A stretch of DNA of 64,000 bases, taken from assembly GCA_003131625.1 (NCBI GenBank), contig PKVY01000148.1, forward strand, positions 62,001-126,000, written 5' to 3'. The stretch comes from Acidobacterium sp. GTDB taxonomy: Bacteria > Acidobacteriota > Terriglobia > Terriglobales > Acidobacteriaceae. A program made the position numbers and the translations under genes. The notes below the pieces were generated by a model. The model saw only the letters and a program-made list of their open reading frames with translations, did no database searches and was not told where the DNA came from. Positions 24,642-33,815 of this stretch are shown here, in pieces. How positions within the stretch are numbered: the first letter of the stretch is position 1; each line of letters starts with the position of its first letter.

Positions 24642-26423
24642 ATGCGTTTTATCAATCGTTCCCAGTACCTATCCCCGGAGGAACCAGGCGAAGGCGGCAT
24701 GGTCGCCTATTTCTCCATGGAAATCGCGGTGATGCCGGAGTTCCCCACGTACAGCGGGGGTCTCGGCGTGCTGGCCGGGGATACGCTCCGCGCGGCCGCC
24801 GATATGGGCTTGCCGCTGGCTGCGGTGACCCTGGCTCATCGCAAGGGCTACTTCCGCCAGCGTCTGGATCCAACCGGCGTTCAAACCGAGGAGCCCCAGC
24901 CGTGGAGTCCAGAAACCATTCTCGTGGCGGAAGAGCCGGTCGTCAGCGTCACCATCGAAGGCCGTCCTGTCGCGGTCCGCGCGTGGCGCTACGACATGGA
25001 GGGGGTCACCGGGCACCGCATCCCCGTCTATTTTCTCGATACCAACCTGGAACAGAACGACCCGACCGATCGCACGCTGACCGATCACCTGTATGGCGGC
25101 GAGGCGGACTACCGCCTGCGCCAGGAGGCAATCCTCGGCATCGGCGGCGCGCGCCTGCTGCGCGCTCTCGAATACGAGCCCTCCGTTTACCACATGAACG
25201 AGGGTCACGCCGCGCTGCTCACGATTCCTGTACTGGAGCAGGAACTGCACGGCGCCGGTCTGCAGACGGCCACCGAGCGCAACATTGAAGCTGTGCGCCG
25301 CCGCTGCGTCTTCACGACGCACACGCCCGTGCCGGCGGGGCACGATCGCTTCTCCGGCGAGCAGGCTTATCGCATCCTTGGCACGGAACGCGCGGGCATG
25401 CTGGAGCATTTCGGCTGTTTCCACGACGGACTGCTCAACATGACCTACGTTGCCCTGCGCTTCTCGCGCTTCGTCAACGGCGTGGCCATGCAGCATGGCA
25501 AAGTCTCACGGCAGATGTTTCCCGAGTACACCATTGACGCCATCACCAACGGTGTCCACGCCGGCACCTGGACTGCGCCCTCCGTCCAGGCGATCTTCGA
25601 TCGCCATCTTCCGCGCTGGCGCCAGGACAATGTCACGCTGCGCTACGCCATCGACATCCCGGAAAATGAAATTGTCGAAGCCCATGCCGCGTCCAAGCAG
25701 GCCCTCATCGAGGCCGTGAAGGCAGCCACCGGCGTGGAGATGCGGCCCGAAGTTTTCACCATTGGCTTCGCTCGCCGCGCCGCTACTTATAAGCGTGCCG
25801 ACCTCCTCTTTACCGATCCTGAGCGGCTGGTGCGGATGGCGGAGAAATTCGGCGGCATACAGGTTGTTTACGCGGGCAAGGCCCATCCTGCCGACGACCC
25901 GGGCAAGGCGAAAATTCGCCGCGTCATCGAGCTGGCGAAGGAACTGCGCGAAACTCCGCTCAGCATCGTCTACCTCGAAAATTACGAGTGGAAACTCGGT
26001 GCGCTGCTCACCGGCGGCGTCGATCTGTGGCTCAATACCCCACGGCGTCCTTATGAGGCCTCCGGAACCAGCGGGATGAAAGCCGCGCTCAACGGGGTAC
26101 CCAGCCTCAGCATTCTCGATGGTTGGTGGATTGAAGGCTGGATCGAAGGTGTCACCGGCTGGGCCATTGACGACCACGACGACGAGCCGGGGGAGACCAA
26201 ATCTCTCTACGAGCACCTGGAGAAGTTGATCCTGCCGCTTTTCTGCAAAGACACGGGACAGTGGCGGCGCATCATGCGCTCCACGATTGCCCTCAACGGA
26301 TCCTTCTTCAACACCCAGCGCATGCTGGAGCAGTACGTCATCAATGCTTACTTCCCGGAGCGGCGCGTGGAGAAGATCTCCGAATCGCCTCAGCCCGATC
26401 TGGAGAAGACCGTCGCCGGATAG
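24642..26423 (+). CDS. glgP: Alpha-glucan (glycogen/maltodextrin) phosphorylase
   Basis: 593 residues, the short GT35-type alpha-glucan phosphorylase. It releases glucose-1-phosphate from alpha-1,4-glucans. The N-terminus has VAYFSMEIAVMPEFPTYSGG. The PLP site EASGTSGMKAALNGVPSLS carries Lys480. Other landmarks are CVFTTHTPVPAGHDRF and ITNGVHAGTWTAPSVQ. The start at ATG 24642 (MRFINRSQYL) is chosen from family alignment and promoter position; ATG 24585 is also in frame. It follows galK on the same strand with a 172-base gap, so it is probably separately transcribed. Confidence 0.9.
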   Translation: MRFINRSQYLSPEEPGEGGMVAYFSMEIAVMPEFPTYSGGLGVLAGDTLRAAADMGLPLAAVTLAHRKGYFRQRLDPTGVQTEEPQPWSPETILVAEEPVVSVTIEGRPVAVRAWRYDMEGVTGHRIPVYFLDTNLEQNDPTDRTLTDHLYGGEADYRLRQEAILGIGGARLLRALEYEPSVYHMNEGHAALLTIPVLEQELHGAGLQTATERNIEAVRRRCVFTTHTPVPAGHDRFSGEQAYRILGTERAGMLEHFGCFHDGLLNMTYVALRFSRFVNGVAMQHGKVSRQMFPEYTIDAITNGVHAGTWTAPSVQAIFDRHLPRWRQDNVTLRYAIDIPENEIVEAHAASKQALIEAVKAATGVEMRPEVFTIGFARRAATYKRADLLFTDPERLVRMAEKFGGIQVVYAGKAHPADDPGKAKIRRVIELAKELRETPLSIVYLENYEWKLGALLTGGVDLWLNTPRRPYEASGTSGMKAALNGVPSLSILDGWWIEGWIEGVTGWAIDDHDDEPGETKSLYEHLEKLILPLFCKDTGQWRRIMRSTIALNGSFFNTQRMLEQYVINAYFPERRVEKISESPQPDLEKTVAG

Positions 26424-26513
26424 TGAATCTGCCAGCCCAGTCGACGAGGTTCAACGCGCCTGCGGTAACGTGTGTCGACGCTGATTCCTGCGTCCAGGCA
26501 TGCAAATCTGCGA

Positions 26514-26522
26514 TGCTATACT
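26514..26522 (+). promoter_or_regulatory. Extended -10 promoter of the arabinose-lipid cassette
   Basis: TGC followed by TATACT is an extended -10 element. Transcription would begin near 26529, giving a leader of roughly 90 bases for the HAD-UbiA gene. No other promoter-like site is evident inside the three-gene cassette. Confidence 0.45.
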
Positions 26523-26616
26523 TGCGCTGAAATTCTGCAATCTCGTCCACAACAAGTGTTACGGGCCGTAAACCGCGCCTTTGCGGCTCTGTTCACTCGG
26601 TTTTGCATCCGGAACC

Positions 26617-28092
26617 ATGGGAGAGATTCCTTTGAACCAGTCATCCGTGCAGCAGCTGGCGCCGGAAGTCTCGCGGCGGCCGCTCTGCGTCGATCTGGAT
26701 GGCACCCTGGTCAAAAGTGACACGCTGATGGACTCTCTGCTGCTTCTGGTGCGCAGCCGGCCCCTGGCGGCGCTGCAGCTTCCGTTCTGGGTCCTCCGCG
26801 GCAAAGCCGCCTTCAAAGCCGAAGTCGGTGCTCGCGTCTCCCTCGACGTACGCCATCTGCCTTACAACCGCTCCGTCGTCGAATACCTCGAAATCGAGCG
26901 TGGGGAGGGTCGCAAGCTGTATCTGGCGACCGGCGCGGATCAGCAGCTGGCTGCCCGCATTGCCGACCACCTGGGCTTGTTCGACGGCGTGCTCGCCAGC
27001 GACGGAAAAACGAATCTGACCGCCGGCAACAAGCTCGACGGCCTCCGCAAGACTTTCGGCGATGCGGGCTACGACTACATCGGCAACGCCGGGCCCGACC
27101 TTCCCCTTCTGCAGCATGCGGGAACAGCGATGATCGCGAATCCGGCCCCCGCGCTGCGCGCTCGTCTGCGCTCGCGCGGCGTGGCCGTCGGCCGGGAATT
27201 CCGGGATCGCATCGCGCCCGCAAAGGCTGCCCTGAAAGCGATTCGGCTGCATCAGTGGGCGAAGAATGTGCTGATCTTTCTGCCCATGCTGCTCGCGCAC
27301 GTTCTCCGCGCCAGCGTGTTCGGCGATGCGGCCATCGCCTTTGTCAGTTTTAGTCTCTGCGCCTCGTCCACCTACATCGCCAACGATCTGCTCGACATTG
27401 AATCCGATCGCCGTCACCCCACCAAGCGCGCCCGGCCTTTTGCCTCCGGCGATTTGTCGGTGATGACCGGCGTGCTCATCAGCGTCGCTTTCCTGGCTGG
27501 AGGCGTCGCGATCGCCGCCGCATTCCTTCCCCGCGGCTTTCTGCTGTGGCTGTTTATCTATCTGGTGGCGACGCTCTCCTATTCGCTGGTTCTCAAGCGG
27601 GTCGTGCTGGTCGATGTCATTCTGCTCTCCGGCTTATATACCGTGCGCCTGCTGGCGGGTGCCTCCGCCACCAGGGTCGGCATCTCTCCGTGGCTGGCGG
27701 CTTTTTCTGTGTTCCTGTTCCTCAGTCTCGCCATGGTCAAGCGATTCAGCGAGCTGCAGAATGCGCGCGCGCGGGGGCAGGCCCTCGCCAACGGCCGCGG
27801 CTACCTGCTCGGCGACATCGAGCAACTCCGGAGTTTCGGAACTTCCAGCGCCTACGCCGCCGTTGTGGTCTTTTCGTTCTATATCGGCGCTCACGACGTC
27901 ACCAGCCTTTACATCCACTCCAACCGGTTGTGGCTCATCACGCCGCTAATGATCTTCTGGCTGAGCCGTGTCTGGCTGCTGGCCTCGCGCGGCCAACTCG
28001 ACGAAGACCCGGTCATTTTTGCCGTTACCGATCCCCTGAGCCTGCTGACCGGCCTCGCGGTTGCGGTGATTGCAGCCCTTGCAGCTCTGTAG
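26617..28092 (+). CDS. HAD phosphatase-UbiA fusion (polyprenyl-phosphate phosphoribosyltransferase)
   Basis: 491 residues. The N-terminal HAD-IB-like phosphatase has the nucleophile motif DLDGT (Asp26, Asp28), LYLATGADQ as motif II and YIGNAGPDLPLL as motif IV, so it looks active. From about residue 210 a UbiA domain follows, with RLHQWAKNVLIFLPMLLAH and the Asp motif ANDLLDIESDRRHPTKRARP (Asn256-Asp264), then seven or eight helices. The UbiA part matches Rv3806c-type enzymes that join PRPP to polyprenyl phosphate. The HAD part would then remove the 5-phosphate. The start may be ATG 26617 or TTG 26632, the latter with GGGAGAG well placed. Confidence 0.8.
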   Translation: MGEIPLNQSSVQQLAPEVSRRPLCVDLDGTLVKSDTLMDSLLLLVRSRPLAALQLPFWVLRGKAAFKAEVGARVSLDVRHLPYNRSVVEYLEIERGEGRKLYLATGADQQLAARIADHLGLFDGVLASDGKTNLTAGNKLDGLRKTFGDAGYDYIGNAGPDLPLLQHAGTAMIANPAPALRARLRSRGVAVGREFRDRIAPAKAALKAIRLHQWAKNVLIFLPMLLAHVLRASVFGDAAIAFVSFSLCASSTYIANDLLDIESDRRHPTKRARPFASGDLSVMTGVLISVAFLAGGVAIAAAFLPRGFLLWLFIYLVATLSYSLVLKRVVLVDVILLSGLYTVRLLAGASATRVGISPWLAAFSVFLFLSLAMVKRFSELQNARARGQALANGRGYLLGDIEQLRSFGTSSAYAAVVVFSFYIGAHDVTSLYIHSNRLWLITPLMIFWLSRVWLLASRGQLDEDPVIFAVTDPLSLLTGLAVAVIAALAAL

Positions 28093-28112
28093 CGTTGAGA
28101 AAGCGACGATCC

Positions 28113-29459
28113 ATGGGTAAGTCAGACAGCAAGACGGAACAAACCCCACAATTCGAATCCTGGGGTCGCTATCCGCAGTTCCATGCCGATGTTGTTCCGC
28201 TTCACTGGGCCACCGACTTTCCGCTCAAGCCGCCCCCGGGCACCCCGCAATTGCCCGTCGGGCTGGGCCGCAGCTACGGCGACGTCTGTCTGCTGGAGAA
28301 TGGCCTCCTGCTCCAAACCGCGGGAATGGACCGGCTCCTTCATTTCGACCCGGCGACCGGTATGCTGCGCTGCGAGGCGGGCGTTTCGCTCCAGCAGATT
28401 CTCGACTTTGCTGTCCCCCGCGGCTTCTTTCTGCCCGTTACGCCCGGAACGAAATATGTAACGGTGGGCGGCGCCATTGCCAACGACATTCACGGCAAGA
28501 ACCATCACGTTGCCGGTACCTTTGGCCGGCATGTCCTGCGCTTCGAACTGGTGCGCTCCGACGGTACCCGCTTTGTTTGCAGCCCCATTGAAAACCCCGA
28601 ATGGTTTGCCGCCACCATCGGCGGCATGGGGCTCACCGGACTGATGACCTGGGCCGAAATTCACCTTCGCCCCATCGTTTCCCGCAGGATTGACTATCGC
28701 GGCGACAAGTTTCACGGCATCGACGAGTTCTTCGCGCTCTCCCACGCCGCGTCCAGCGAATACTCGGTGGCCTGGATCGACTGCGTTTCCACCGGCCGCA
28801 ACTTCGCGCGCGGCATCTTCATGCAGGGCGATCACTCCGAGACGCCAGGACCCCTCACCAGGAGCAAAGAGCCTAAGCTCACGTTTCCCTTCGACCTGCC
28901 CGCGTTCGCTCTCAACCGCTTTTCGATGGCAGCCTTCAACTCCCTCTACTTCCACAAGCAGCTGGGTCAGCAAAAGGTCGGCCCTGTCGATTACGAGCCG
29001 TTCTTCTATCCCCTCGATGCGGTCCAGCACTGGAATCGCATGTATGGGAAGCATGGCCTGGTCCAGTTCCAGAACGTCCTCCCGCTCGAAAGCGGCCGCG
29101 AGGGCATGCTGGAAATCCTCAGGGCCATCACCAAATCCGGACTCGCCTCCTTCCTGGCTGTCATTAAGTTCTTCGGAGACGTTCCTTCCGTCGGCACGAT
29201 GTCCTTCCCGGTGCCTGGCGTGATGCTGGCTCTCGATTTCCCGATTCGCCGCCATGTCACCTTCGAGCTTGTCGATCGGCTCGCGCGCATCACCCTCGAG
29301 CATGGCGGCCGCATGTATTCCGCTAAAGACGCCCGCATGACCGCCGCTCAGTTCCAGGCCTTTTATCCGCAGTGGCGGGACTTCGCCCGCTACGTCGATC
29401 CCGGCTTCGACTCCGCTTTCTGGCAACGCGTCACCGGACGGAGGCCTCTCGATGGCTGA
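28113..29459 (+). CDS. dprE1: DprE1-like polyprenylphosphoryl-ribose 2'-oxidase
   Basis: 448 residues, FAD-linked oxidase of the VAO fold. The FAD-binding loop is LPVGLGRSYGDVCLLENG, followed by TPGTKYVTVGGAIANDIHGK. The C-terminal part aligns closely with mycobacterial DprE1: LAVIKFFGDVPSVGTMSFP and HGGRMYSAKDAR, which keeps the lysine equivalent to Lys418. It should oxidise the 2'-OH of polyprenyl-phospho-ribose. The benzothiazinone-target cysteine (Cys387 in M. tuberculosis) is replaced by Ala373. It starts 21 bases after the HAD-UbiA stop, and its end overlaps dprE2 by 8 bases. Confidence 0.85.
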   Translation: MGKSDSKTEQTPQFESWGRYPQFHADVVPLHWATDFPLKPPPGTPQLPVGLGRSYGDVCLLENGLLLQTAGMDRLLHFDPATGMLRCEAGVSLQQILDFAVPRGFFLPVTPGTKYVTVGGAIANDIHGKNHHVAGTFGRHVLRFELVRSDGTRFVCSPIENPEWFAATIGGMGLTGLMTWAEIHLRPIVSRRIDYRGDKFHGIDEFFALSHAASSEYSVAWIDCVSTGRNFARGIFMQGDHSETPGPLTRSKEPKLTFPFDLPAFALNRFSMAAFNSLYFHKQLGQQKVGPVDYEPFFYPLDAVQHWNRMYGKHGLVQFQNVLPLESGREGMLEILRAITKSGLASFLAVIKFFGDVPSVGTMSFPVPGVMLALDFPIRRHVTFELVDRLARITLEHGGRMYSAKDARMTAAQFQAFYPQWRDFARYVDPGFDSAFWQRVTGRRPLDG

Positions 29460-30216
29460 TCAACCCGCGGTCGCGGCCCCAAGACGCGTCCTCGCGCTCG
29501 GCGCTACCTCCGCCATCGCCGAGGCCACTCTCCGCCTGCTCGCCGAACAGCACGCGGCCTTCTTTCTTGTGGGGCGCAATACCCAAAGGCTGGCTGCTGT
29601 GCGCAACGATCTGCTCACCCGAGGTGCAACTGCGGCCACGACCTTTACCGCCGATCTCGACAACACCGCCGCCCACCCCGCCATGCTGGCGCACGCGGCT
29701 ACAGCTCTGGGAGGAATTGATCTGGCCTTCCTTGCCCACGGTGTCCTCGGCGATCAGTCGGAGGCGGAAAAAAACTATGCCGCTGCCGAAGCCATTCTGC
29801 GCACCAACTTTCTGTCGGCCGTTTCGCTGGTGACCTGGCTCGCCAGCTACTTTGAGTCTGAGCGCCGCGGCGCCATCGCCGTCATCTCCTCGGTCGCCGG
29901 TGATCGCGGCCGTAAGAGCAACTACGTCTACGGCGCCTCCAAGGGCGGCCTCGACATCTTTCTCGACGGCGTGCGCAACCGCATCGACCGCGCCGGCGTG
30001 CACGTTCTCACCATCAAGCCGGGATTTGTCGCCACGCCGATGACCGCGCACCTCCCCAAAAATGCACTTTTCGCCGAACCGGCCCGAGTCGCAAAACACA
30101 TCGTCCGGGCCATCGAGAAACGCAAAGACGTGGCCTACGTCCCGCCCTTTTGGGCCCTGATCATGCTGGTGGTTCGCAACATTCCCAGGCGCATTTTCAA
30201 GAAAATGAATATGTAG
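29452..30216 (+). CDS. dprE2: DprE2-like keto-reductase (SDR)
   Basis: 254 residues, short-chain dehydrogenase. The cofactor loop is LALGATSAIAEATLRLLA, the catalytic serine lies in AVISSVAGDRG, and the YxxxK pair is Tyr160 and Lys164 in YGASKGG. The C-terminal PPFWALIMLVVRNIPRRIF resembles the membrane-contacting tail of DprE2. It would reduce the 2'-keto intermediate to polyprenyl-phospho-arabinose with NAD(P)H. The ATGGCTGA overlap with dprE1 implies coupled translation and joint function, as the two are partners in mycobacteria. Confidence 0.82.
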   Translation: MADQPAVAAPRRVLALGATSAIAEATLRLLAEQHAAFFLVGRNTQRLAAVRNDLLTRGATAATTFTADLDNTAAHPAMLAHAATALGGIDLAFLAHGVLGDQSEAEKNYAAAEAILRTNFLSAVSLVTWLASYFESERRGAIAVISSVAGDRGRKSNYVYGASKGGLDIFLDGVRNRIDRAGVHVLTIKPGFVATPMTAHLPKNALFAEPARVAKHIVRAIEKRKDVAYVPPFWALIMLVVRNIPRRIFKKMNM

Positions 30217-30222
30217 GCGGGG

Positions 30223-30239
30223 GCGCGCTAATAGCGCGC
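30223..30239. other. GC hairpin after dprE2
   Basis: GCGCGC, TAATA, GCGCGC: a 6-bp stem with a 5-base loop a few bases after the dprE2 stop. No T-run follows, so it is a weak terminator candidate. The remaining gap to 30512 shows no gene. Confidence 0.35.
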
Positions 30240-30512
30240 GAAATCTGCATCGGGTACTCCTTCGACAACATCTACTCAGTAAGCTGAATAGGCCGCCACC
30301 GTCGTCTTTTTCGCAGGTCTGGCCGTCTTCACAAACGTACAGCGGTTGTCACGCTTCAAATTCCTTCCCAACAGGCAGAGGATGGATACTGTTATCAGCG
30401 AGATTTGTGTCCCCCAACCGTCAGAACTGACGATTCTCCGGCATTTCGCATTTTTCACCGCAGTATTCTGGCCGCCGCGAAAGCCGCTTACCGCAGGAGA
30501 CGCTGAACCGAT

Positions 30513-33500
30513 ATGTGGATAGTCCGCCTCGCGCTGCGACGGCCCTACACCTTTGCCGTGGTCGCGCTCCTGTTGATGGTTCTCGGGCCGCTGGCCATCG
30601 TCAATATGCCGGTGGACATTTTCCCCAACATCAACATTCCCGTCGTTACCATGCTCTGGAGTTACACGGGCTTCTCGCCGGAACAGATGGCGAGCCGTAT
30701 CGTCACGCTCAGCGAGCGCTCCCTCACCACCACCGTCAACGACATCGAGCACACCGAGTCGAATTCGCTGAACGGCATCGCCGTCGTCAAGATCTTTTTC
30801 CAGCCGGGCGTCAACATCGGTAATGCGGTGGCTCAGGTTACGGCCATCGCGCAGGCCCAGGTCCGCCAGCTGCCTCCCGGAACCACGCCGCCGCTGGTCA
30901 TCCAGTACAACGCCTCCAGCGTCCCCATCATCCAGCTTGGACTTTCCGGGCAAGGCCTCTCGGAAATGCAGCTCAACGATATCGGTCTGAACTTCATTCG
31001 CACCCAGCTCGTCACCGTGCCCGGCGCAGGTATTCCCTATCCCTATGGCGGCAAGCAGCGCCAGGTCCAGGTCGACCTGAACCTCCCCGCGCTGCAGTCC
31101 AAAGGCCTCTCGCCTGCCGACGTGGTCAACACCATCGGCGCGCAGAACCTCATCCTGCCTTCCGGAACCATGAAGATTGGCCCCTTCGAATATCAGCTTG
31201 AGACCAACAGCGCCCCAACCACCATTCAGGGACTGAACGATCTGCCCATCCGTCAGGTGAACGGCGCAATGGTGTACATCCACGACGTTGCTCACGTCCG
31301 CAACGGCTTCCCCCCACAGACCAACATCGTTCGCGTGGATGGTCAGCGCGCTGCGCTGCTCTCCGTCATCAAGACCGGCAATGCCTCCACGCTCAACATC
31401 GTAAAAGGCATCGTCGCCAAGGCCGACAGTCTCAAATCCCAGCTCCCGCCGCAGCTCAAAATTACGCCTCTCGCGGATCAGTCCATCTTCGTGCGTGCCT
31501 CTATCGACGGCGTCGTACACGAAGGCATCATCGCCGCCTGCCTCACGGCGGTCATGATCCTCATCTTTCTCGGCAGCTGGCGCAGCACGCTCATCGTCGC
31601 CGTTTCCATTCCGCTCTCGATCCTCACCTCGCTGCTCACACTGAGCGCGTTGGGCGAGACCATCAACATCATGACCCTCGGCGGCCTGGCCCTGGCGGTC
31701 GGCATTCTCGTCGATGACGCCACCGTCGAAATCGAGAACATCAACCGCAACCTCGAGCAGGGCAAAGCCATCGAGCAGGCCATTCTCGACGGCGCCGCGC
31801 AGATCGCGGTTCCCGCCCTTGTCGCCACCATCTCGATCTGCATCGTCTTTGTGCCCATGTTCTTCCTGGGGGGCGTGGCCAAATATCTGTTCGTGCCCCT
31901 GGCCGAGGCCGTGGTCTTTGCCATGCTTGCCTCCTACCTGCTTTCGCGCACCGTGGTCCCCACCATGGCGAAATATCTCCTCTGCGAGCACGACCCCCAG
32001 GAAGGCGAACGGAAGCGGCAGAGCCCCAACCCCTTCACGCGTTTTCAGCTCGTTTTCGAAAGCCGCTTCGAGAAATTTCGCCATGGCTACCGGCGCATCC
32101 TCGAGCTCTGCATTGAGCACGCTGGCGTCTTCATCATCCTGTTCTTCGTCCTCAGCATGGGCTCTGCGGCCCTGCTCTACCCGTTTCTTGGCGAAGATTT
32201 TTTCCCCACCGTTGACAGCGGCCAGTTCAAGCTGCACATCCGGACGCGCACCGGAACGCGCATTGAGGACACCGCTGCTCTGTGCGACCGCATCGACAAC
32301 ACCATCCGCCAGATCATTCCGAAGAACGAACTGGTCACCATCATCGATAACATCGGTCTGCCCTACTCCAGCATCAACCTGTCTTATTCGAACTCCGCCC
32401 CCGTCGGCCCCGGCGACGCCGATATCCAGGTCTCTCTCGCCGAGCATCACCATCCGACCGAAGGTTACGTGGGCCGACTGCGCGAAGAACTGCCGCGACG
32501 TTTTCCCGGCACCGAGTTTTACACGCTGCCCGTCGACATGGTGACGCAGATCCTCAACTTCGGCCTTCCCGCGCCCATCGACATTCAGATTGTCGGGCCG
32601 AACCAGCGGGGCAATCTTGAGTTCGCACAAAACCTGCTCAACCGGATCAAATACGTTCCCGGCACGGCCGACATGCGCATTCAGCAGCCCTTTGACAACC
32701 CGCGGCTGCAGATCAATGTGAACCGCACCATGGCGCAAAGCACCGGCCTGGCGCAGCGCGACATCGCGCAGAGTCTCCTCGTGGCCACCAGCGGCAGCTT
32801 CCAAACCTCGCCGACCTTCTACCTCGACCCGCAAAACGGCGTCGAATACAGCATCGCCGTCCAGGCGCCGCAGTATGGGCTGGATACCATGCAGGATCTG
32901 CGCAATATCGCCGTCACGCCGGGCAGCGGCGCATCTGCCAGCGGCGGGGCGGGTCCCACGCTCCCCAACAGCGGCTCCTGGGGCGCGGGCGCACCGCCTT
33001 CCTCGGGCCCGGTCGGCGGCCAGCCTATTCAGATCCTCGGCAACGTCGCCGCCGTCGAGCCCGGACAGGAACCAGCCACGGTTACGCATTACAACATCAC
33101 GCCGGTCATCGACATTTACGGCAACGTCGTCGGTACCGATCTGGCCAGTGTCAGCAAAGGTATCCAGCAAATCGTCGACCAACAGCGGTCCAATCTCCCG
33201 CGCGGCTCTCACATCGAGGTGCGCGGGCAGGTGCGGACCATGCGCACTTCGTTTGCCGGCCTGTTCGGTGGCCTCATCTTCTCGATTCTTCTCGTCTATT
33301 TGCTCATTGTTGTGAACTTCCAGTCGTGGCTCGATCCCTTCATCATTGTCTGCGCGCTTCCTGCCGCCATCTCCGGCATCGTCTGGTTCCTGTTCCTCAC
33401 CCACACGCGCCTTAGCGTGCCCGCGCTCACCGGCGCCATCATGTGCATGGGAGTTGCGACTTCGAACTCGATCCTGGTGATCAGTTTCGCCCGGGAGCAG

Positions 33501-33812
33501 CTCGAAATGACCGTCGGTGACGCCTCGCTGTCCGCGCTCAACGCCGGCTTTGTCCGCTTCCGCCCCGTCCTCATGACCGCGCTCGCCATGATCCTCGGCA
33601 TGATTCCCATGTCCCTCGGCCTTGGCTCCGGCGGCGAACAAAACGCGCCCCTCGGACGCGCCGTCATCGGCGGCCTGCTCTTTGCCACCGTATCGACCCT
33701 GTTCTTCGTCCCAACCATTTTCAGCGTGCTGCACGGACGTCTCGAGCGCCGCCACAGTGAGCGGGAAGCACGTAAACACGCCCACAAACACCAGTTTGTG
33801 ACCGGGAGCTAA
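30513..33812 (+). CDS. RND efflux transporter, inner-membrane pump
   Basis: 1099 residues, AcrB-like hydrophobe/amphiphile RND pump with twelve membrane helices. Helix 1 starts at residue 1 (MWIVRLALRRPYTFAVVALL). The helix-4 aspartate pair is Asp401-Asp402 in GILVDDATVEIEN. In helix 10 the AcrB lysine (Lys940) position is Ser984, in TSNSILVISFA. A Gly/Ser/Pro-rich insertion occupies about residues 805-838 in the second periplasmic loop. AGGAG lies 13 bases before the ATG. It is the first gene of a pump-adaptor-outer membrane factor operon; substrates are unknown. Confidence 0.9.
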   Translation: MWIVRLALRRPYTFAVVALLLMVLGPLAIVNMPVDIFPNINIPVVTMLWSYTGFSPEQMASRIVTLSERSLTTTVNDIEHTESNSLNGIAVVKIFFQPGVNIGNAVAQVTAIAQAQVRQLPPGTTPPLVIQYNASSVPIIQLGLSGQGLSEMQLNDIGLNFIRTQLVTVPGAGIPYPYGGKQRQVQVDLNLPALQSKGLSPADVVNTIGAQNLILPSGTMKIGPFEYQLETNSAPTTIQGLNDLPIRQVNGAMVYIHDVAHVRNGFPPQTNIVRVDGQRAALLSVIKTGNASTLNIVKGIVAKADSLKSQLPPQLKITPLADQSIFVRASIDGVVHEGIIAACLTAVMILIFLGSWRSTLIVAVSIPLSILTSLLTLSALGETINIMTLGGLALAVGILVDDATVEIENINRNLEQGKAIEQAILDGAAQIAVPALVATISICIVFVPMFFLGGVAKYLFVPLAEAVVFAMLASYLLSRTVVPTMAKYLLCEHDPQEGERKRQSPNPFTRFQLVFESRFEKFRHGYRRILELCIEHAGVFIILFFVLSMGSAALLYPFLGEDFFPTVDSGQFKLHIRTRTGTRIEDTAALCDRIDNTIRQIIPKNELVTIIDNIGLPYSSINLSYSNSAPVGPGDADIQVSLAEHHHPTEGYVGRLREELPRRFPGTEFYTLPVDMVTQILNFGLPAPIDIQIVGPNQRGNLEFAQNLLNRIKYVPGTADMRIQQPFDNPRLQINVNRTMAQSTGLAQRDIAQSLLVATSGSFQTSPTFYLDPQNGVEYSIAVQAPQYGLDTMQDLRNIAVTPGSGASASGGAGPTLPNSGSWGAGAPPSSGPVGGQPIQILGNVAAVEPGQEPATVTHYNITPVIDIYGNVVGTDLASVSKGIQQIVDQQRSNLPRGSHIEVRGQVRTMRTSFAGLFGGLIFSILLVYLLIVVNFQSWLDPFIIVCALPAAISGIVWFLFLTHTRLSVPALTGAIMCMGVATSNSILVISFAREQLEMTVGDASLSALNAGFVRFRPVLMTALAMILGMIPMSLGLGSGGEQNAPLGRAVIGGLLFATVSTLFFVPTIFSVLHGRLERRHSEREARKHAHKHQFVTGS

Positions 33813-33815
33813 CGT

